Below, piece after piece: positions 1 through 7,102 of a DNA stretch of 32,346 bases. The notes beneath the pieces were generated by a model. The model saw only the letters and a program-made list of their open reading frames with translations, was not told the origin of the DNA and ran no database searches. The translations under genes were made by a program, and so were the position numbers. The first letter of the stretch is position 1. Each line of letters begins with the position of its first letter. The stretch comes from Rhodocyclaceae bacterium (lineage in GTDB: Bacteria > Pseudomonadota > Gammaproteobacteria > Burkholderiales > Rhodocyclaceae): NCBI GenBank assembly GCA_016791145.1, contig JAEUNJ010000218.1, positions 1 to 32,346 on the forward strand. Direction: 5' to 3'.

Positions 1-329
1 TGCCGCCCGTGCGGGCCAACGAACTGCTCTACGGCGGCGGGGTCATGACCGCCGAGGAGGCCCTGCAGTACGGCCTGGTGAACCGGGTCTTCCCGCGCGA
101 TGGTTTCCCGGCGGCGGCCCTCGGCTTTGCGGCCCCGTTCCTGGGACTGTCCCGGGCGGCCCTGACCAGCACCCGCAAGGCCGTGCGGCTGGCCGCCGGC
201 AAGCCCTTCGGCGCCGCGCTGTCCGATGTGGAGGCCGTCTACCTGAAGGAACTCATGGCCACCGCGGACGCCAAGGAAGGCCTGGAGGCATTCCTCGCCA
301 AACGTCCCGCCGTCTGGCAGCACCGCTGA
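1..329 (+). CDS. dch: C-terminal part of enoyl-CoA hydratase family protein, probably cyclohexa-1,5-dienecarbonyl-CoA hydratase (partial)
   Basis: The gene enters from the left edge, so only about the last 108 residues are visible and its start is not in the window. The fragment has the crotonase C-terminal pattern: ARANELLYGG-like segment, then AEEALQYGLVNRVFP, then a helix-rich tail ending in KRPAVWQHR. That identifies an enoyl-CoA hydratase/isomerase. The specific call as the dienoyl-CoA hydratase of the anaerobic benzoyl-CoA pathway is inferred from the genes that follow in the same direction: had and oah catalyse the next two steps, and the order dch-had-oah is known from denitrifying betaproteobacteria such as Azoarcus and Thauera. 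Dch would hydrate cyclohexa-1,5-diene-1-carbonyl-CoA to 6-hydroxycyclohex-1-ene-1-carbonyl-CoA in the cytoplasm. Membership of the crotonase family is certain; the exact substrate is less so because the catalytic residues lie upstream of the window. Confidence 0.75.
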   Translation, partial: PPVRANELLYGGGVMTAEEALQYGLVNRVFPRDGFPAAALGFAAPFLGLSRAALTSTRKAVRLAAGKPFGAALSDVEAVYLKELMATADAKEGLEAFLAKRPAVWQHR

Positions 330-473
330 GAGCCTGTGAATAAATCTACTGCGCGTGCCGGATCGGGGCTTGGGCGGTGCTCGCTATCCTCGCGTATAAG
401 CACATACGCTCCGGTAGCTGCGCTCCGGCCGCACACCGATGCGGCCCGCTCGCTACGATTTCTTCACAAGCTC
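330..473. repeat. Palindromic repeat element between dch and had
   Basis: A compact element bounded by near-identical 17-bp inverted ends at 330-346 and 457-473 (15 of 17 positions pair; the core is GATTTNTTCACANGCTC). Inside are two perfect hairpins: a 6-bp stem at 392-397/404-409 and a 7-bp stem at 427-433/440-446, both with 6-nt loops. It starts right after the dch stop codon and ends 43 bp before the had start, and has no coding potential of its own. The layout resembles a REP/MITE-like dispersed repeat. Dispersal elsewhere in the genome cannot be seen here. Transcripts running from dch into had would carry this structured RNA. Confidence 0.7.
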
Positions 474-516
474 TGAGTCCCTTCACCCCTTTCCCATCGC
501 CCTCCGGAGCCCATCC

Positions 517-1584
517 ATGATCCCCAGCCACATCGACACCTGGCAGATGACCGAGCCCGGCAAGCTCGCCAGGACCCGCATCCCCATGCCCGCACTCGGC
601 CCCGACGACGTGGTCGTCGAGATCGCGGGCTGCGGCGTCTGCCACACGGACCTGTCCTACTTCTACATGGGCGTGCCCACCATCCAGAAGCCGCCCCTGT
701 CGCTGGGCCACGAGATCTCCGGCCGGGTCGTCGGCGGCCGGGCGGACCTGGTCGGCAAGGAAGTCATCATTCCCGCCGTCATCCCCTGCGGCGACTGCGA
801 GATCTGCAGGAGCGGGCGCAGCAACCGCTGCCTCGACCAGCACATGCCCGGCTATTCCATGGGCATTTACGGCGGATTCTCGAGCCACATCGTGGTGGGC
901 GGCCGTTTCCTCTGCGTCGTGGAGAACCGGGGCGCCATGCCGCTGGAGCACCTGTCGGTGGTGGCCGACGCGGTGACCACGCCCTACCAGGCGGGCTGCC
1001 GGGCCAACCTGGGCCCGGGTGACGTGGCCATCGTGATCGGCGCCGCCGGCGGCGTGGGCTCCTTCATGACCCAGACCGCCAAGGGCATGGGGGCGAAGGC
1101 CGTCATCGGCATCGACATCAACGAAGAGAAGCTGCAGATGATGACGAAGTACGGCGCCGACTTCGTCGTCAATCCCAAGGGCAAGAGCCCCAAGGAGGTG
1201 CGCGACCTGATCAAGGGCTTCTGCAAGCAGCAGGGGCTGCCGGCCAATTTCGGCTGGAAGATCTTCGAAGTCACCGGCACCAAGCCGGGCCAGGAACTGG
1301 CCCTGTTCCTGCTCTCCTTCGTCGGAACCCTGGTGGTGGTGGGCTACGGCACCGACGAGACCAGCTACATGCTCTCCCGGCTGATGGCCTTCGATGCCCA
1401 ACTGATCGGCACCTGGGGTTGCCCGCCGGAGCGCTACCCGGAAGTGCTGGCCATGTGCCTGGACGGCCGCATCGCCCTGGGCGACTTCGTGGAGACCCGG
1501 CCCATGAGCCGCATCGCGGAAACCTTCGAGCAGGCCCACCACGGCGAACTCAAGCGCCGGGTGGTGCTGGTCCCAGATTTCTGA
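517..1584 (+). CDS. had: 6-hydroxycyclohex-1-ene-1-carbonyl-CoA dehydrogenase
   Basis: Zinc-dependent medium-chain alcohol dehydrogenase of 355 residues that oxidises 6-hydroxycyclohex-1-ene-1-carbonyl-CoA to the 6-oxo compound with NAD+ in the central anaerobic benzoyl-CoA pathway. The N-terminus (MIPSHIDTWQMTEPGK) matches my memory of Thauera/Azoarcus Had. Visible motifs: catalytic zinc site GCGVCHTD (Cys42, with His65-Glu66 in SLGHE), structural zinc site with Cys91, Cys94, Cys97 and Cys105, and the nucleotide-binding loop GAAGGVGSF. The start at 517 is chosen because GGAG lies 7 bp upstream (506-509) and because residues read from an earlier in-frame ATG at 439 fall inside the palindromic repeat and look non-coding. 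It is followed by oah, the next pathway enzyme, so co-transcription is likely despite the repeats in both gaps. Confidence 0.93.
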   Translation: MIPSHIDTWQMTEPGKLARTRIPMPALGPDDVVVEIAGCGVCHTDLSYFYMGVPTIQKPPLSLGHEISGRVVGGRADLVGKEVIIPAVIPCGDCEICRSGRSNRCLDQHMPGYSMGIYGGFSSHIVVGGRFLCVVENRGAMPLEHLSVVADAVTTPYQAGCRANLGPGDVAIVIGAAGGVGSFMTQTAKGMGAKAVIGIDINEEKLQMMTKYGADFVVNPKGKSPKEVRDLIKGFCKQQGLPANFGWKIFEVTGTKPGQELALFLLSFVGTLVVVGYGTDETSYMLSRLMAFDAQLIGTWGCPPERYPEVLAMCLDGRIALGDFVETRPMSRIAETFEQAHHGELKRRVVLVPDF

Positions 1585-1607
1585 ACGACGATCGACCCAA
1601 AGGCATT

Positions 1608-1734
1608 TTCACCACGAAGGACACAAAGGACACCAAGAAGAGCGGAGAAGCGAAGCAAAGGAAAACCGTCTCTCTCCATTCCTCCCTTCGTGTCCTGGTT
1701 TTTCCTTTGTGTCCTTGGTGTCCTTTGTGGTGAA
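1608..1734. repeat. Long inverted repeat built from short AAGGACAC units between had and oah
   Basis: Two arms of about 32 bp at 1608-1639 and 1703-1734 pair with only three or four mismatches. Each arm starts with TTCACCAC and then repeats an AAGGACAC-like 9-bp unit. The central ~63 bp is purine-rich on the left and pyrimidine-rich on the right and contains a further copy of the unit near 1686-1696. It fills most of the 194-bp gap between had and oah and its base composition is far lower in GC than the flanking genes. Elements of this wording are, as far as I recall, dispersed in several proteobacterial genomes. It could form a long RNA hairpin in a had-oah transcript. Confidence 0.85.
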
Positions 1735-1778
1735 GACGATTTTGATTTCTTGATTCTTGACATGCATAGGAGAACGAC

Positions 1779-2903
1779 ATGGCCCTGGAATGGCTGCGCC
1801 GCGACAACGAACTGAAGGACCACCAGCTTTTCGACAACAGCCACTTCGGCCAGGATGCGCCGACGGTGATCTACGAGGAGCGCCCCGTCGTTGACGACAA
1901 GGGCGCCACGGTGGACGGACTTTGCTCGGCCTGGATCTGGCTCAACAACCCGAGCCAGTACAACTCCTACACCACGGAGATGGTGAAGGGCGTCATCGCC
2001 GGCTTCCAGAAGGCCTCCTCGGACCGCAGGGTGGTGGCCGTGGTGTTCACCGCCGTCGGCGACAAGGCCTTCTGCACGGGCGGCAACACGGCCGAATACT
2101 CGGCCTACTACTCGAAGCGGCCCAACGAGTACGGCGAGTACATGGACCTCTTCAATGCCATGGTGGATGGCATCCTCAACTGCAAGAAGCCGGTGATCTG
2201 CCGGGTGAACGGGATGCGGGTGGCGGGCGGCCAGGAAATCGGCATGGCCACCGACCTGACCATCTCCTCCGACCTGGCCATCTACGGCCAGGCGGGTCCC
2301 AAGCACGGCTCCGCGCCGGACGGCGGCTCCACCGACTTCCTGCCCTGGTTCCTTTCCATGGAGGACGCCATGTACAACTGCGTCTCCTGCGAGACCTGGA
2401 GCGCCTACAAGATGAAGGCCAAGGGCCTGGTCACCAAGGTGGTGCCGGTGCTGAAGAAGGACGGGAAGTGGGTGCGCAACCCCCTGGTCCGCACCGATGC
2501 CTACATCGACGACGGCGAGATCGTCTACGGGGAAGCCGTGGCGGACGTGGCGGCCGCGAAGGCGCTGATGGCCCAATGCACGGTGGATTTCGAGCTGCTG
2601 GACGCGGAGGTGAACAAGCTGATCTGGAAGTTCGCCAACCTCTTCCCCCACTGCCTGGTCAAGTCCATCGAGGGCATCCGCGGCAAGAAGAAATTCTTCT
2701 GGGATGCCCTGAAGACGGCGAACCGGCATTGGCTGGCGGCGAACATGAACCACGAGGCCTGGCTGGGCTTCAACGCCTTCGATGCCAAGAAGACCACCGG
2801 CAAGGACGTCATCGACTTCATCAAGTACCGCCAACTGGTCGCCGAGGGGGCGGTCTTCGACGAGAAGTTCGCGGAACAGGTGTTGGCGAAACCGAAGTCC
2901 TGA
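1779..2903 (+). CDS. oah: 6-oxocyclohex-1-ene-1-carbonyl-CoA hydrolase
   Basis: Ring-opening hydrolase of the anaerobic benzoyl-CoA pathway, 374 residues, which hydrates and cleaves 6-oxocyclohex-1-ene-1-carbonyl-CoA to 3-hydroxypimelyl-CoA. It belongs to the crotonase superfamily: GDKAFCTGGNTAEY forms the first oxyanion-hole region (about residues 97-110) and VNGMRVAGGQEIGMATDL the second. It is longer than ordinary enoyl-CoA hydratases (about 260 residues), as expected for Oah/BamA, and keeps the family N-terminus (EWLRRDNELKDH). The start at 1779 is preceded by TAGGAGA 6 bp upstream. It is directly downstream of had, the enzyme that makes its substrate. No benzoyl-CoA reductase gene follows; the gene after it is on the other strand, so the rest of the pathway must lie to the left or elsewhere. 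Confidence 0.95.
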   Translation: MALEWLRRDNELKDHQLFDNSHFGQDAPTVIYEERPVVDDKGATVDGLCSAWIWLNNPSQYNSYTTEMVKGVIAGFQKASSDRRVVAVVFTAVGDKAFCTGGNTAEYSAYYSKRPNEYGEYMDLFNAMVDGILNCKKPVICRVNGMRVAGGQEIGMATDLTISSDLAIYGQAGPKHGSAPDGGSTDFLPWFLSMEDAMYNCVSCETWSAYKMKAKGLVTKVVPVLKKDGKWVRNPLVRTDAYIDDGEIVYGEAVADVAAAKALMAQCTVDFELLDAEVNKLIWKFANLFPHCLVKSIEGIRGKKKFFWDALKTANRHWLAANMNHEAWLGFNAFDAKKTTGKDVIDFIKYRQLVAEGAVFDEKFAEQVLAKPKS

Positions 2904-2928
2904 GTTTCCCGGGGATTTTCACCCCCGC

Positions 2929-2951
2929 GACGCCGGCCCCGGGCCGGCGTC
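2929..2951. terminator. Perfect hairpin after oah, possible bidirectional terminator
   Basis: An 11-bp perfect palindrome (GACGCCGGCCC and its complement, one base between) lies between the convergent oah and sensor-kinase genes. The plus strand continues CTGCATTTCC, so there is only a weak T-run. The stem is strong and the position between convergent genes fits a terminator, but intrinsic termination is unproven. Confidence 0.5.
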
Positions 2952-2965
2952 TGCATTTCCGCCGG

Positions 2966-5101
2966 TCACCGGCCCGACAGGCGGAGGAGGGCTCCGCGCA
3001 GTTCCGCGGCGTCGATGGGCTTCGCCAGGTAGGCGTCCGCGCCGCCGGCGATGATCCGCTCGTCGTCCCCCCGCATCGCGTGGGCGGTCAGGGCGATGAT
3101 GGGCATGCGATCCCCGGAGGCCGCCTGGCGGCCCCGTATCCGCTGCGTCAGTTCCATGCCGTCCATGTTCGGCATCTGGATGTCGGTCAGCAGCAGGTCG
3201 AAGGGGCCCGAATGCTCGTAGCGGGCGAGGGCCGCAACGCCGTCATCGGCCATCACGACCTCGTGGCCCAGGCGTTTGAGCAGGTGCTCGATCAGCAGCC
3301 GATTGACCGGATTGTCCTCCGCGACGAGGATGCGCAGCCGCGGCATTGCCGGCGCCGGCGCCGGTTCGGGAAGCCGCGGTGCGTTGCCCGTGTCGGGTCT
3401 CCCAAGCGACTCGGCGATGGCCCGCGCGAGTGTGGCGCGGAACACCGGTTCTTCGAGGACAGGCACAGCCAGGCGCGTCAGGTCCGGATGGGCGGTTGCG
3501 CCTCCGGCTGCGACCGCCAACCGGGTGACCCTGCCGGGGCCCTCATGGCCGGCGAGGTCCTGGTCCCGGAAGGCTGCGGCTCCCTTCCCGGCGCCGACGA
3601 TCATTACATCGACACGGCCATTGCCGACCTCCGCCCTGGCCGCGTCCCCATCCAGCGCCTGCGTTACGGTGGCGCCGAGGCTGGCGGCGGCCGCCGCCAG
3701 CGTGGCACGCAGGCCTTCATGCGCCGCGGTGACCACAATGCGCAATCCCGGCGGGACGTGCGCGATGGTTTCCGGCTCGGGCGGCAGCCGGAAGACGGCG
3801 CGGCAGGTGGTGCCCTCACCCGGCCGGCTCTCCAGGGTCAGGTCACCGCCCATCAGGCGCGCAAGGGTGCGGCTCAAGGCAAGGCCGAGGCCCGTGCCGC
3901 CGAACTGCCGGGTCATGGAGGCGTCCGCCTGGCTGAATGGGCTGAACAGGCGTGCCTGGTCCTCCGGAGAGATGCCTATCCCCGTGTCCTGCACCGTGAC
4001 CGTCACGCGTGCCGGGTCCGCGGGATCCTGGGCCACGCGGACCCACACCTGCCCGCTCTCCGTGAACTTGACGGCGTTGCCGAGCAGGTTGGTGACCACC
4101 TGGCGGACCCGCAGGGGATCGCCGATCCGGCGATCCACCACTTCGGCGTCCGCGGTCGCCCGGATATCCAGGCCCTTTTCCATCGCCCGGGTGGCCATCG
4201 ACCGCAGGGGTGTGGCCACCGCCTCCTGAAGGCTGAAGGGGATCCGTTCGATCTCCAGGCGCCCCGCCTCCACCTTCGACACGTCCAGGATGTCGTTGAT
4301 GATGTCGAGCAATCCGGTGGCGCAATCGTGGGCCGTCCGCACGTATTCCCGCTGGGAGGCCTCCAGCGACCCCGCGAGGGCCAGTTCGGTCATGCCGATC
4401 GCGCCGGTCAGCGGCGTCCGGATCTCGTGGCTCACGTTGGCCAGGAAGGTGCTTTTGGCCTGGTTGGCCCTTTCCAGGGCCGCGTTGGCCTCGGCCAGCA
4501 CGTCGCGCGCATGACGCAGTTCCTCGGTCTGGCGGTCGGCGACCCAGCGGGAGCGCCAGGCGATTCCGAACAGCAGGACGACCAGGAACACGCGGCTGGC
4601 GGCCGCCTCGGCCAGGTCTTCGCCGGCGGTGCCGGGCAGCCGGAGTTCCGGACCCCAGACGTGGGCGCCGACGATCAGTACCGCCGAAATCGCGGCCCAG
4701 GCGACACCGTCCCGCGCGCCCACGACCAGGGCGGCCGCGAACGGCATGATGGTGAGCCACCAGGGGGATGAAACCATGCCGTAACGGACCGGCATGACCA
4801 GGCAGAAGGCGCAGGCCGCCAAGCCCAGGTGCAGCGTGGTCCGGAACCGGCGCTGCCGGTCCGCCCGGTAATACAGGGCGAGGAGCCCGAGGGTGACGGC
4901 CCCGAAGACGTTGATCCAGTAACCCGTCGCCAGTCCCTGGGACAACTCGCCGGCAAGGCGCAGTCCCGCGAACACCACGTTGGCGAACATGGCCGCGGCC
5001 AGTGCCATCAGGAAATAGCGCTCGCGGGCGCGGGATTCCGCCTCTCGCGGATCGTCTGGCTGCAAGAACCGAAGGAAACCCGGAAACGTCAGCTTAGGCA
5101 T
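2966..5101 (-). CDS. Membrane-bound hybrid sensor histidine kinase/response regulator
   Basis: Predicted 711-residue inner-membrane hybrid kinase. Residues about 30-185 hold several hydrophobic segments (five or six membrane helices) and no obvious periplasmic sensor domain. A linker helix leads to the HisKA domain with the phosphorylated His225 in [15 protein letters not shown]. The ATPase domain has an N box (NLLGNAVKF, 338-346), DTGIGI (372-377) and GGTGLGL (401-407). Residues about 452-570 look like a receiver that has lost its phosphoacceptor ([10 protein letters not shown]), followed by a complete receiver from 588 with AEDN, phosphoacceptor Asp640 and Lys694. ATG at 5101 is preferred; an in-frame GTG at 5164 would add 21 Pro/Arg-rich residues that look non-coding. 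Neither has a good ribosome-binding site. No partner output protein is encoded nearby, so the signal and target are unknown. Confidence 0.9.
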   Translation of the reverse strand: MPKLTFPGFLRFLQPDDPREAESRARERYFLMALAAAMFANVVFAGLRLAGELSQGLATGYWINVFGAVTLGLLALYYRADRQRRFRTTLHLGLAACAFCLVMPVRYGMVSSPWWLTIMPFAAALVVGARDGVAWAAISAVLIVGAHVWGPELRLPGTAGEDLAEAAASRVFLVVLLFGIAWRSRWVADRQTEELRHARDVLAEANAALERANQAKSTFLANVSHEIRTPLTGAIGMTELALAGSLEASQREYVRTAHDCATGLLDIINDILDVSKVEAGRLEIERIPFSLQEAVATPLRSMATRAMEKGLDIRATADAEVVDRRIGDPLRVRQVVTNLLGNAVKFTESGQVWVRVAQDPADPARVTVTVQDTGIGISPEDQARLFSPFSQADASMTRQFGGTGLGLALSRTLARLMGGDLTLESRPGEGTTCRAVFRLPPEPETIAHVPPGLRIVVTAAHEGLRATLAAAAASLGATVTQALDGDAARAEVGNGRVDVMIVGAGKGAAAFRDQDLAGHEGPGRVTRLAVAAGGATAHPDLTRLAVPVLEEPVFRATLARAIAESLGRPDTGNAPRLPEPAPAPAMPRLRILVAEDNPVNRLLIEHLLKRLGHEVVMADDGVAALARYEHSGPFDLLLTDIQMPNMDGMELTQRIRGRQAASGDRMPIIALTAHAMRGDDERIIAGGADAYLAKPIDAAELRGALLRLSGR

Positions 5102-5298
5102 TGCACGGTGCGGAAAGACAGGTCGGGGAGGCGGGCGGGCCGGTCGGCTGACCGGATGCCACACCCGGAATCGTCGAATTTTCTCATGTCACCCATTGCC
5201 GGTGGCCCAAACTTCCAGCGCGGCGTAGACGGGACAGGATGGGCTATACAGGAATCGAAGGCCGGCCCGCTGCCGGCCGTAGCGTGGGGAGAGAAAAA

Positions 5299-5730
5299 AT
5301 GCGGAGATTCATGAGGAGGTGTGTGCTGGTTTGCGGCGTTTCGTTGGGAATGGGAACCTGCGCCAGCGCGCTGGCGGCCGGCGGATTGGACCTGGGCAAG
5401 CGCGAGTACGATGCCAGTTGTGCCACTTGCCACGGCCTGGATGGCAAAGGACGGGGTTCCTTCTCCGAGGCCTTGCAGTTGACCGTGCCGGATCTGACCA
5501 CCCTGAAGCGGCGGAACGGCGGTGTGTTTCCGGCCGGCCGCGTGTACGAAACGATCGATGGCACGGCCCAGGTCAAGGCGCATGGGACAAGGGAAATGCC
5601 CATCTGGGGACGCCATTTCGCCGCCGCTGCCGCGCCGGTGCTGGACGATTTTCCCTATGACCCGGCCGCGGCAGCCCGTGGGCGGGTCCTGATGGTCATC
5701 GATTACCTCTATCGGCTGCAGGCGCCGTAA
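5299..5730 (+). CDS. Secreted class I c-type cytochrome (single haem)
   Basis: Predicted 143-residue periplasmic electron carrier. The N-terminus is a signal peptide (MRRFMRRCVLVCGV..., likely cleavage after ASALAA near residue 27). The haem-binding motif CATCH is at 41-45 with the usual following GLDGKG, and Met100 in REMPIWG is the probable sixth ligand. The start at 5299 has GGGGAGAG 5 bp upstream (5287-5294); an earlier in-frame ATG at 5239 lacks such a site and would block the signal peptide. It is divergent from the sensor kinase. The fold is cytochrome c class I; the redox partner cannot be told from sequence. In a denitrifier it could feed a nitrogen-oxide reductase or terminal oxidase, which is inference only. 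Confidence 0.88.
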   Translation: MRRFMRRCVLVCGVSLGMGTCASALAAGGLDLGKREYDASCATCHGLDGKGRGSFSEALQLTVPDLTTLKRRNGGVFPAGRVYETIDGTAQVKAHGTREMPIWGRHFAAAAAPVLDDFPYDPAAAARGRVLMVIDYLYRLQAP

Positions 5731-5773
5731 GGGGTCGCCGCCCCGGGAAGAACCGGCGATGGCCCGGCGCGGG

Positions 5774-6430
5774 TCAGCGCTCCAGCCGCCGGCGGATGAA
5801 CGCCTTCCCGCCGGCGGGGGAGCGGAAATGCAGGTATGCCTTCGCAGCGAACCTCTGGGGATCGATCAGGTAGTAGGTCTCGCTGATCTCCACTTCCGCG
5901 GCGAAGGGTTCAAGGTCGGCGAAGGGGGCGAGGAAGGCCCGCCGTGCCGAGGCGGGCAGGCTCAGGACCTGGGCTACCGCGGCGATGTACTCGTGGGTCC
6001 CGCGGTCGGGGCAGGTTTCCGTGCAGCGGGCGTGGACCGCCGAATGGGCGATTTCATGGACGACATAGGCGCGCCATTGATCGGGGGGCGGAGATTGATG
6101 GTGGCCGGGCCGTCTTCCCGCTTGGGCGGCTTCCTCGTAGGCGGCGACCGTGATCACGCAGGTAGCGGCATCGAACTGCCCCATCACGGGCGATTCGGAA
6201 GCGGTGGAATCCGGAAATCCCTTCAACCGGATCGTCACCGACGGGGGCATGGCAAGCCCGAGTTCCGCGAGGACTCTGGCGGCCGTCCGGGCGGCCCGGC
6301 AAGCCGCGCGGACCTGGGTCGGTGACCCGGCGCTTACCCGCAGGCCGTTGCCGCCGCAGGTGCCGGTTGCGGCGGGCACCAGGGGCGACCATAACGCCGA
6401 AATGAGGATGGCGACACGGATTGGGCTCAT
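5774..6430 (-). CDS. Exported HExxH-motif protein of unknown function (possible DUF6639-type zinc peptidase)
   Basis: A 218-residue protein with an N-terminal signal sequence (MSPIRVAILISALWSPLVPAA), so probably periplasmic. The central segment AYVVHEIAHSAVH carries a zinc-peptidase HExxH motif (His125, Glu126, His129), and HEYIAAVAQ about 17 residues later offers a third ligand (His146 or Glu147). Four cysteines (25, 91, 136, 140) could form disulfides. The start at 6430 was chosen because the signal peptide begins there; the frame is open further upstream but reads as non-coding sequence and would overlap the divergent S4 gene. I recall a family of secreted hypothetical proteins with HEIAH (DUF6639) that this resembles, but I cannot confirm it. 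No substrate can be proposed. Confidence 0.75.
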   Translation of the reverse strand: MSPIRVAILISALWSPLVPAATGTCGGNGLRVSAGSPTQVRAACRAARTAARVLAELGLAMPPSVTIRLKGFPDSTASESPVMGQFDAATCVITVAAYEEAAQAGRRPGHHQSPPPDQWRAYVVHEIAHSAVHARCTETCPDRGTHEYIAAVAQVLSLPASARRAFLAPFADLEPFAAEVEISETYYLIDPQRFAAKAYLHFRSPAGGKAFIRRRLER

Positions 6431-6563
6431 GATCCGGATTGGCGTATTCTCGATCCCGTTCGGACAGCCGCCGTGGAATGGACGCTGCCAGGCATTCCGG
6501 GCAGCCCGGTCCGGGGATGGGCGGGGACCGGGATGCGGCCGAACGGAGGATATCTGAACCAGG

Positions 6564-6791
6564 ATGAAGGTGCGCGAAGTCGATTTCCAGTTGGCCGGCG
6601 AGTTCGTCGCGCTCTGCGACCTGCTGAAGCTCGCCGGCCTTGCCGGCAGCGGAGGGGAGGGGAAGCAACTCGTCGCACGCGGCGAGGTCCGGGTGGACGG
6701 CCGGCCCGAGGAGAGGAAGACCGCGAAGATCCGTGCCGGACAGGTCGTGGATTGCATCGGCATCCGCATCCGGGTGATCGGCGGGGAGTGA
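6564..6791 (+). CDS. S4-domain RNA-binding protein, YbcJ-like
   Basis: A 75-residue protein that is essentially one S4 RNA-binding fold: a helix-rich start (FVALCDLLKLAGLAGSGGEG) followed by the typical S4 signature KQLVARGEVRVDGRPEERK and the strand ending VVDCIGIRIRV. Stand-alone S4 proteins of the YbcJ family bind structured RNA; their cellular role is poorly known. GGAGGA at 6545-6550 lies rather far (13 bp) from the ATG. The next gene, slyX, starts 4 bp after the stop, so the two are probably one transcript. Confidence 0.88.
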   Translation: MKVREVDFQLAGEFVALCDLLKLAGLAGSGGEGKQLVARGEVRVDGRPEERKTAKIRAGQVVDCIGIRIRVIGGE

Positions 6792-6795
6792 GACC

Positions 6796-6996
6796 ATGGA
6801 AGACCGGATCGGCGAACTCGAGGTCAAGCTCAGCTTCGCGGAGGACCTCCTCGAATCCCTGAATACGACCGTGTTCCGGCAGCAGCGCGAGATCGACCAG
6901 CTGCGCCGCGAGATGGCCGTGCTGAGGGAACAACTGGCGGCTTCCCTGCCGGGCGACGAGACGGCGCCGCGCCACGAGATTCCACCGCATTACTGA
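6796..6996 (+). CDS. slyX: SlyX family protein
   Basis: A 66-residue protein with the SlyX hallmarks: an acidic N-terminus (MEDRIGELEVKLSFAEDLLE), a single coiled-coil helix with heptad spacing (LNTTVFRQQREIDQLRREM) and the conserved C-terminal PPHY. SlyX proteins are small cytoplasmic coiled coils with no established biochemical function. The ATG is preceded by GGGGAG (6783-6788), which overlaps the end of the S4 gene, and the 4-bp spacing indicates coupled expression with it. Confidence 0.92.
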   Translation: MEDRIGELEVKLSFAEDLLESLNTTVFRQQREIDQLRREMAVLREQLAASLPGDETAPRHEIPPHY

Positions 6997-7045
6997 TCTT
7001 CCGGCCCTCCATGGGCGCGCTGCTGAGGCGGTGGGCATTTGCCAT

Positions 7046-7076
7046 TTGCATCGTGCGGCCGGGCAGCGGGTATACT
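7046..7076 (+). promoter_or_regulatory. Sigma70-type promoter for the zinc-ribbon nuclease-like gene
   Basis: TATACT at 7071-7076 is a good -10 hexamer in a very GC-rich setting. TTGCAT at 7046-7051 serves as a -35 with a 19-bp spacer, longer than ideal. Transcription would start near 7083, about 20 nt before the proposed ATG at 7103. Confidence 0.5.
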
Positions 7077-7102
7077 TTGTCGACCGACCTTGCCCGGAAC
7101 GG

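Noticed and set aside
1742..1761. Three tandem TTGA motifs before oah, considered as half FNR sites
   Set aside because: They are direct rather than inverted repeats, with no dyad, so they do not form an FNR-type operator.
1922..4771. A 949-codon open frame on the plus strand across oah and the antisense of the sensor kinase
   Set aside because: Arg/Gly/Pro-rich translation without recognisable domains, overlapping two well-supported genes; a by-product of high GC content.
5227..5260. Possible promoter (TATACA) before the cytochrome c gene
   Set aside because: No -35 at an acceptable distance; not strong enough to list.
6431..6769. Upstream extension of the HExxH protein to 331 codons
   Set aside because: The added part overlaps the S4 gene antisense and is Ser/Pro/Arg-rich; a clear signal peptide begins at 6430.
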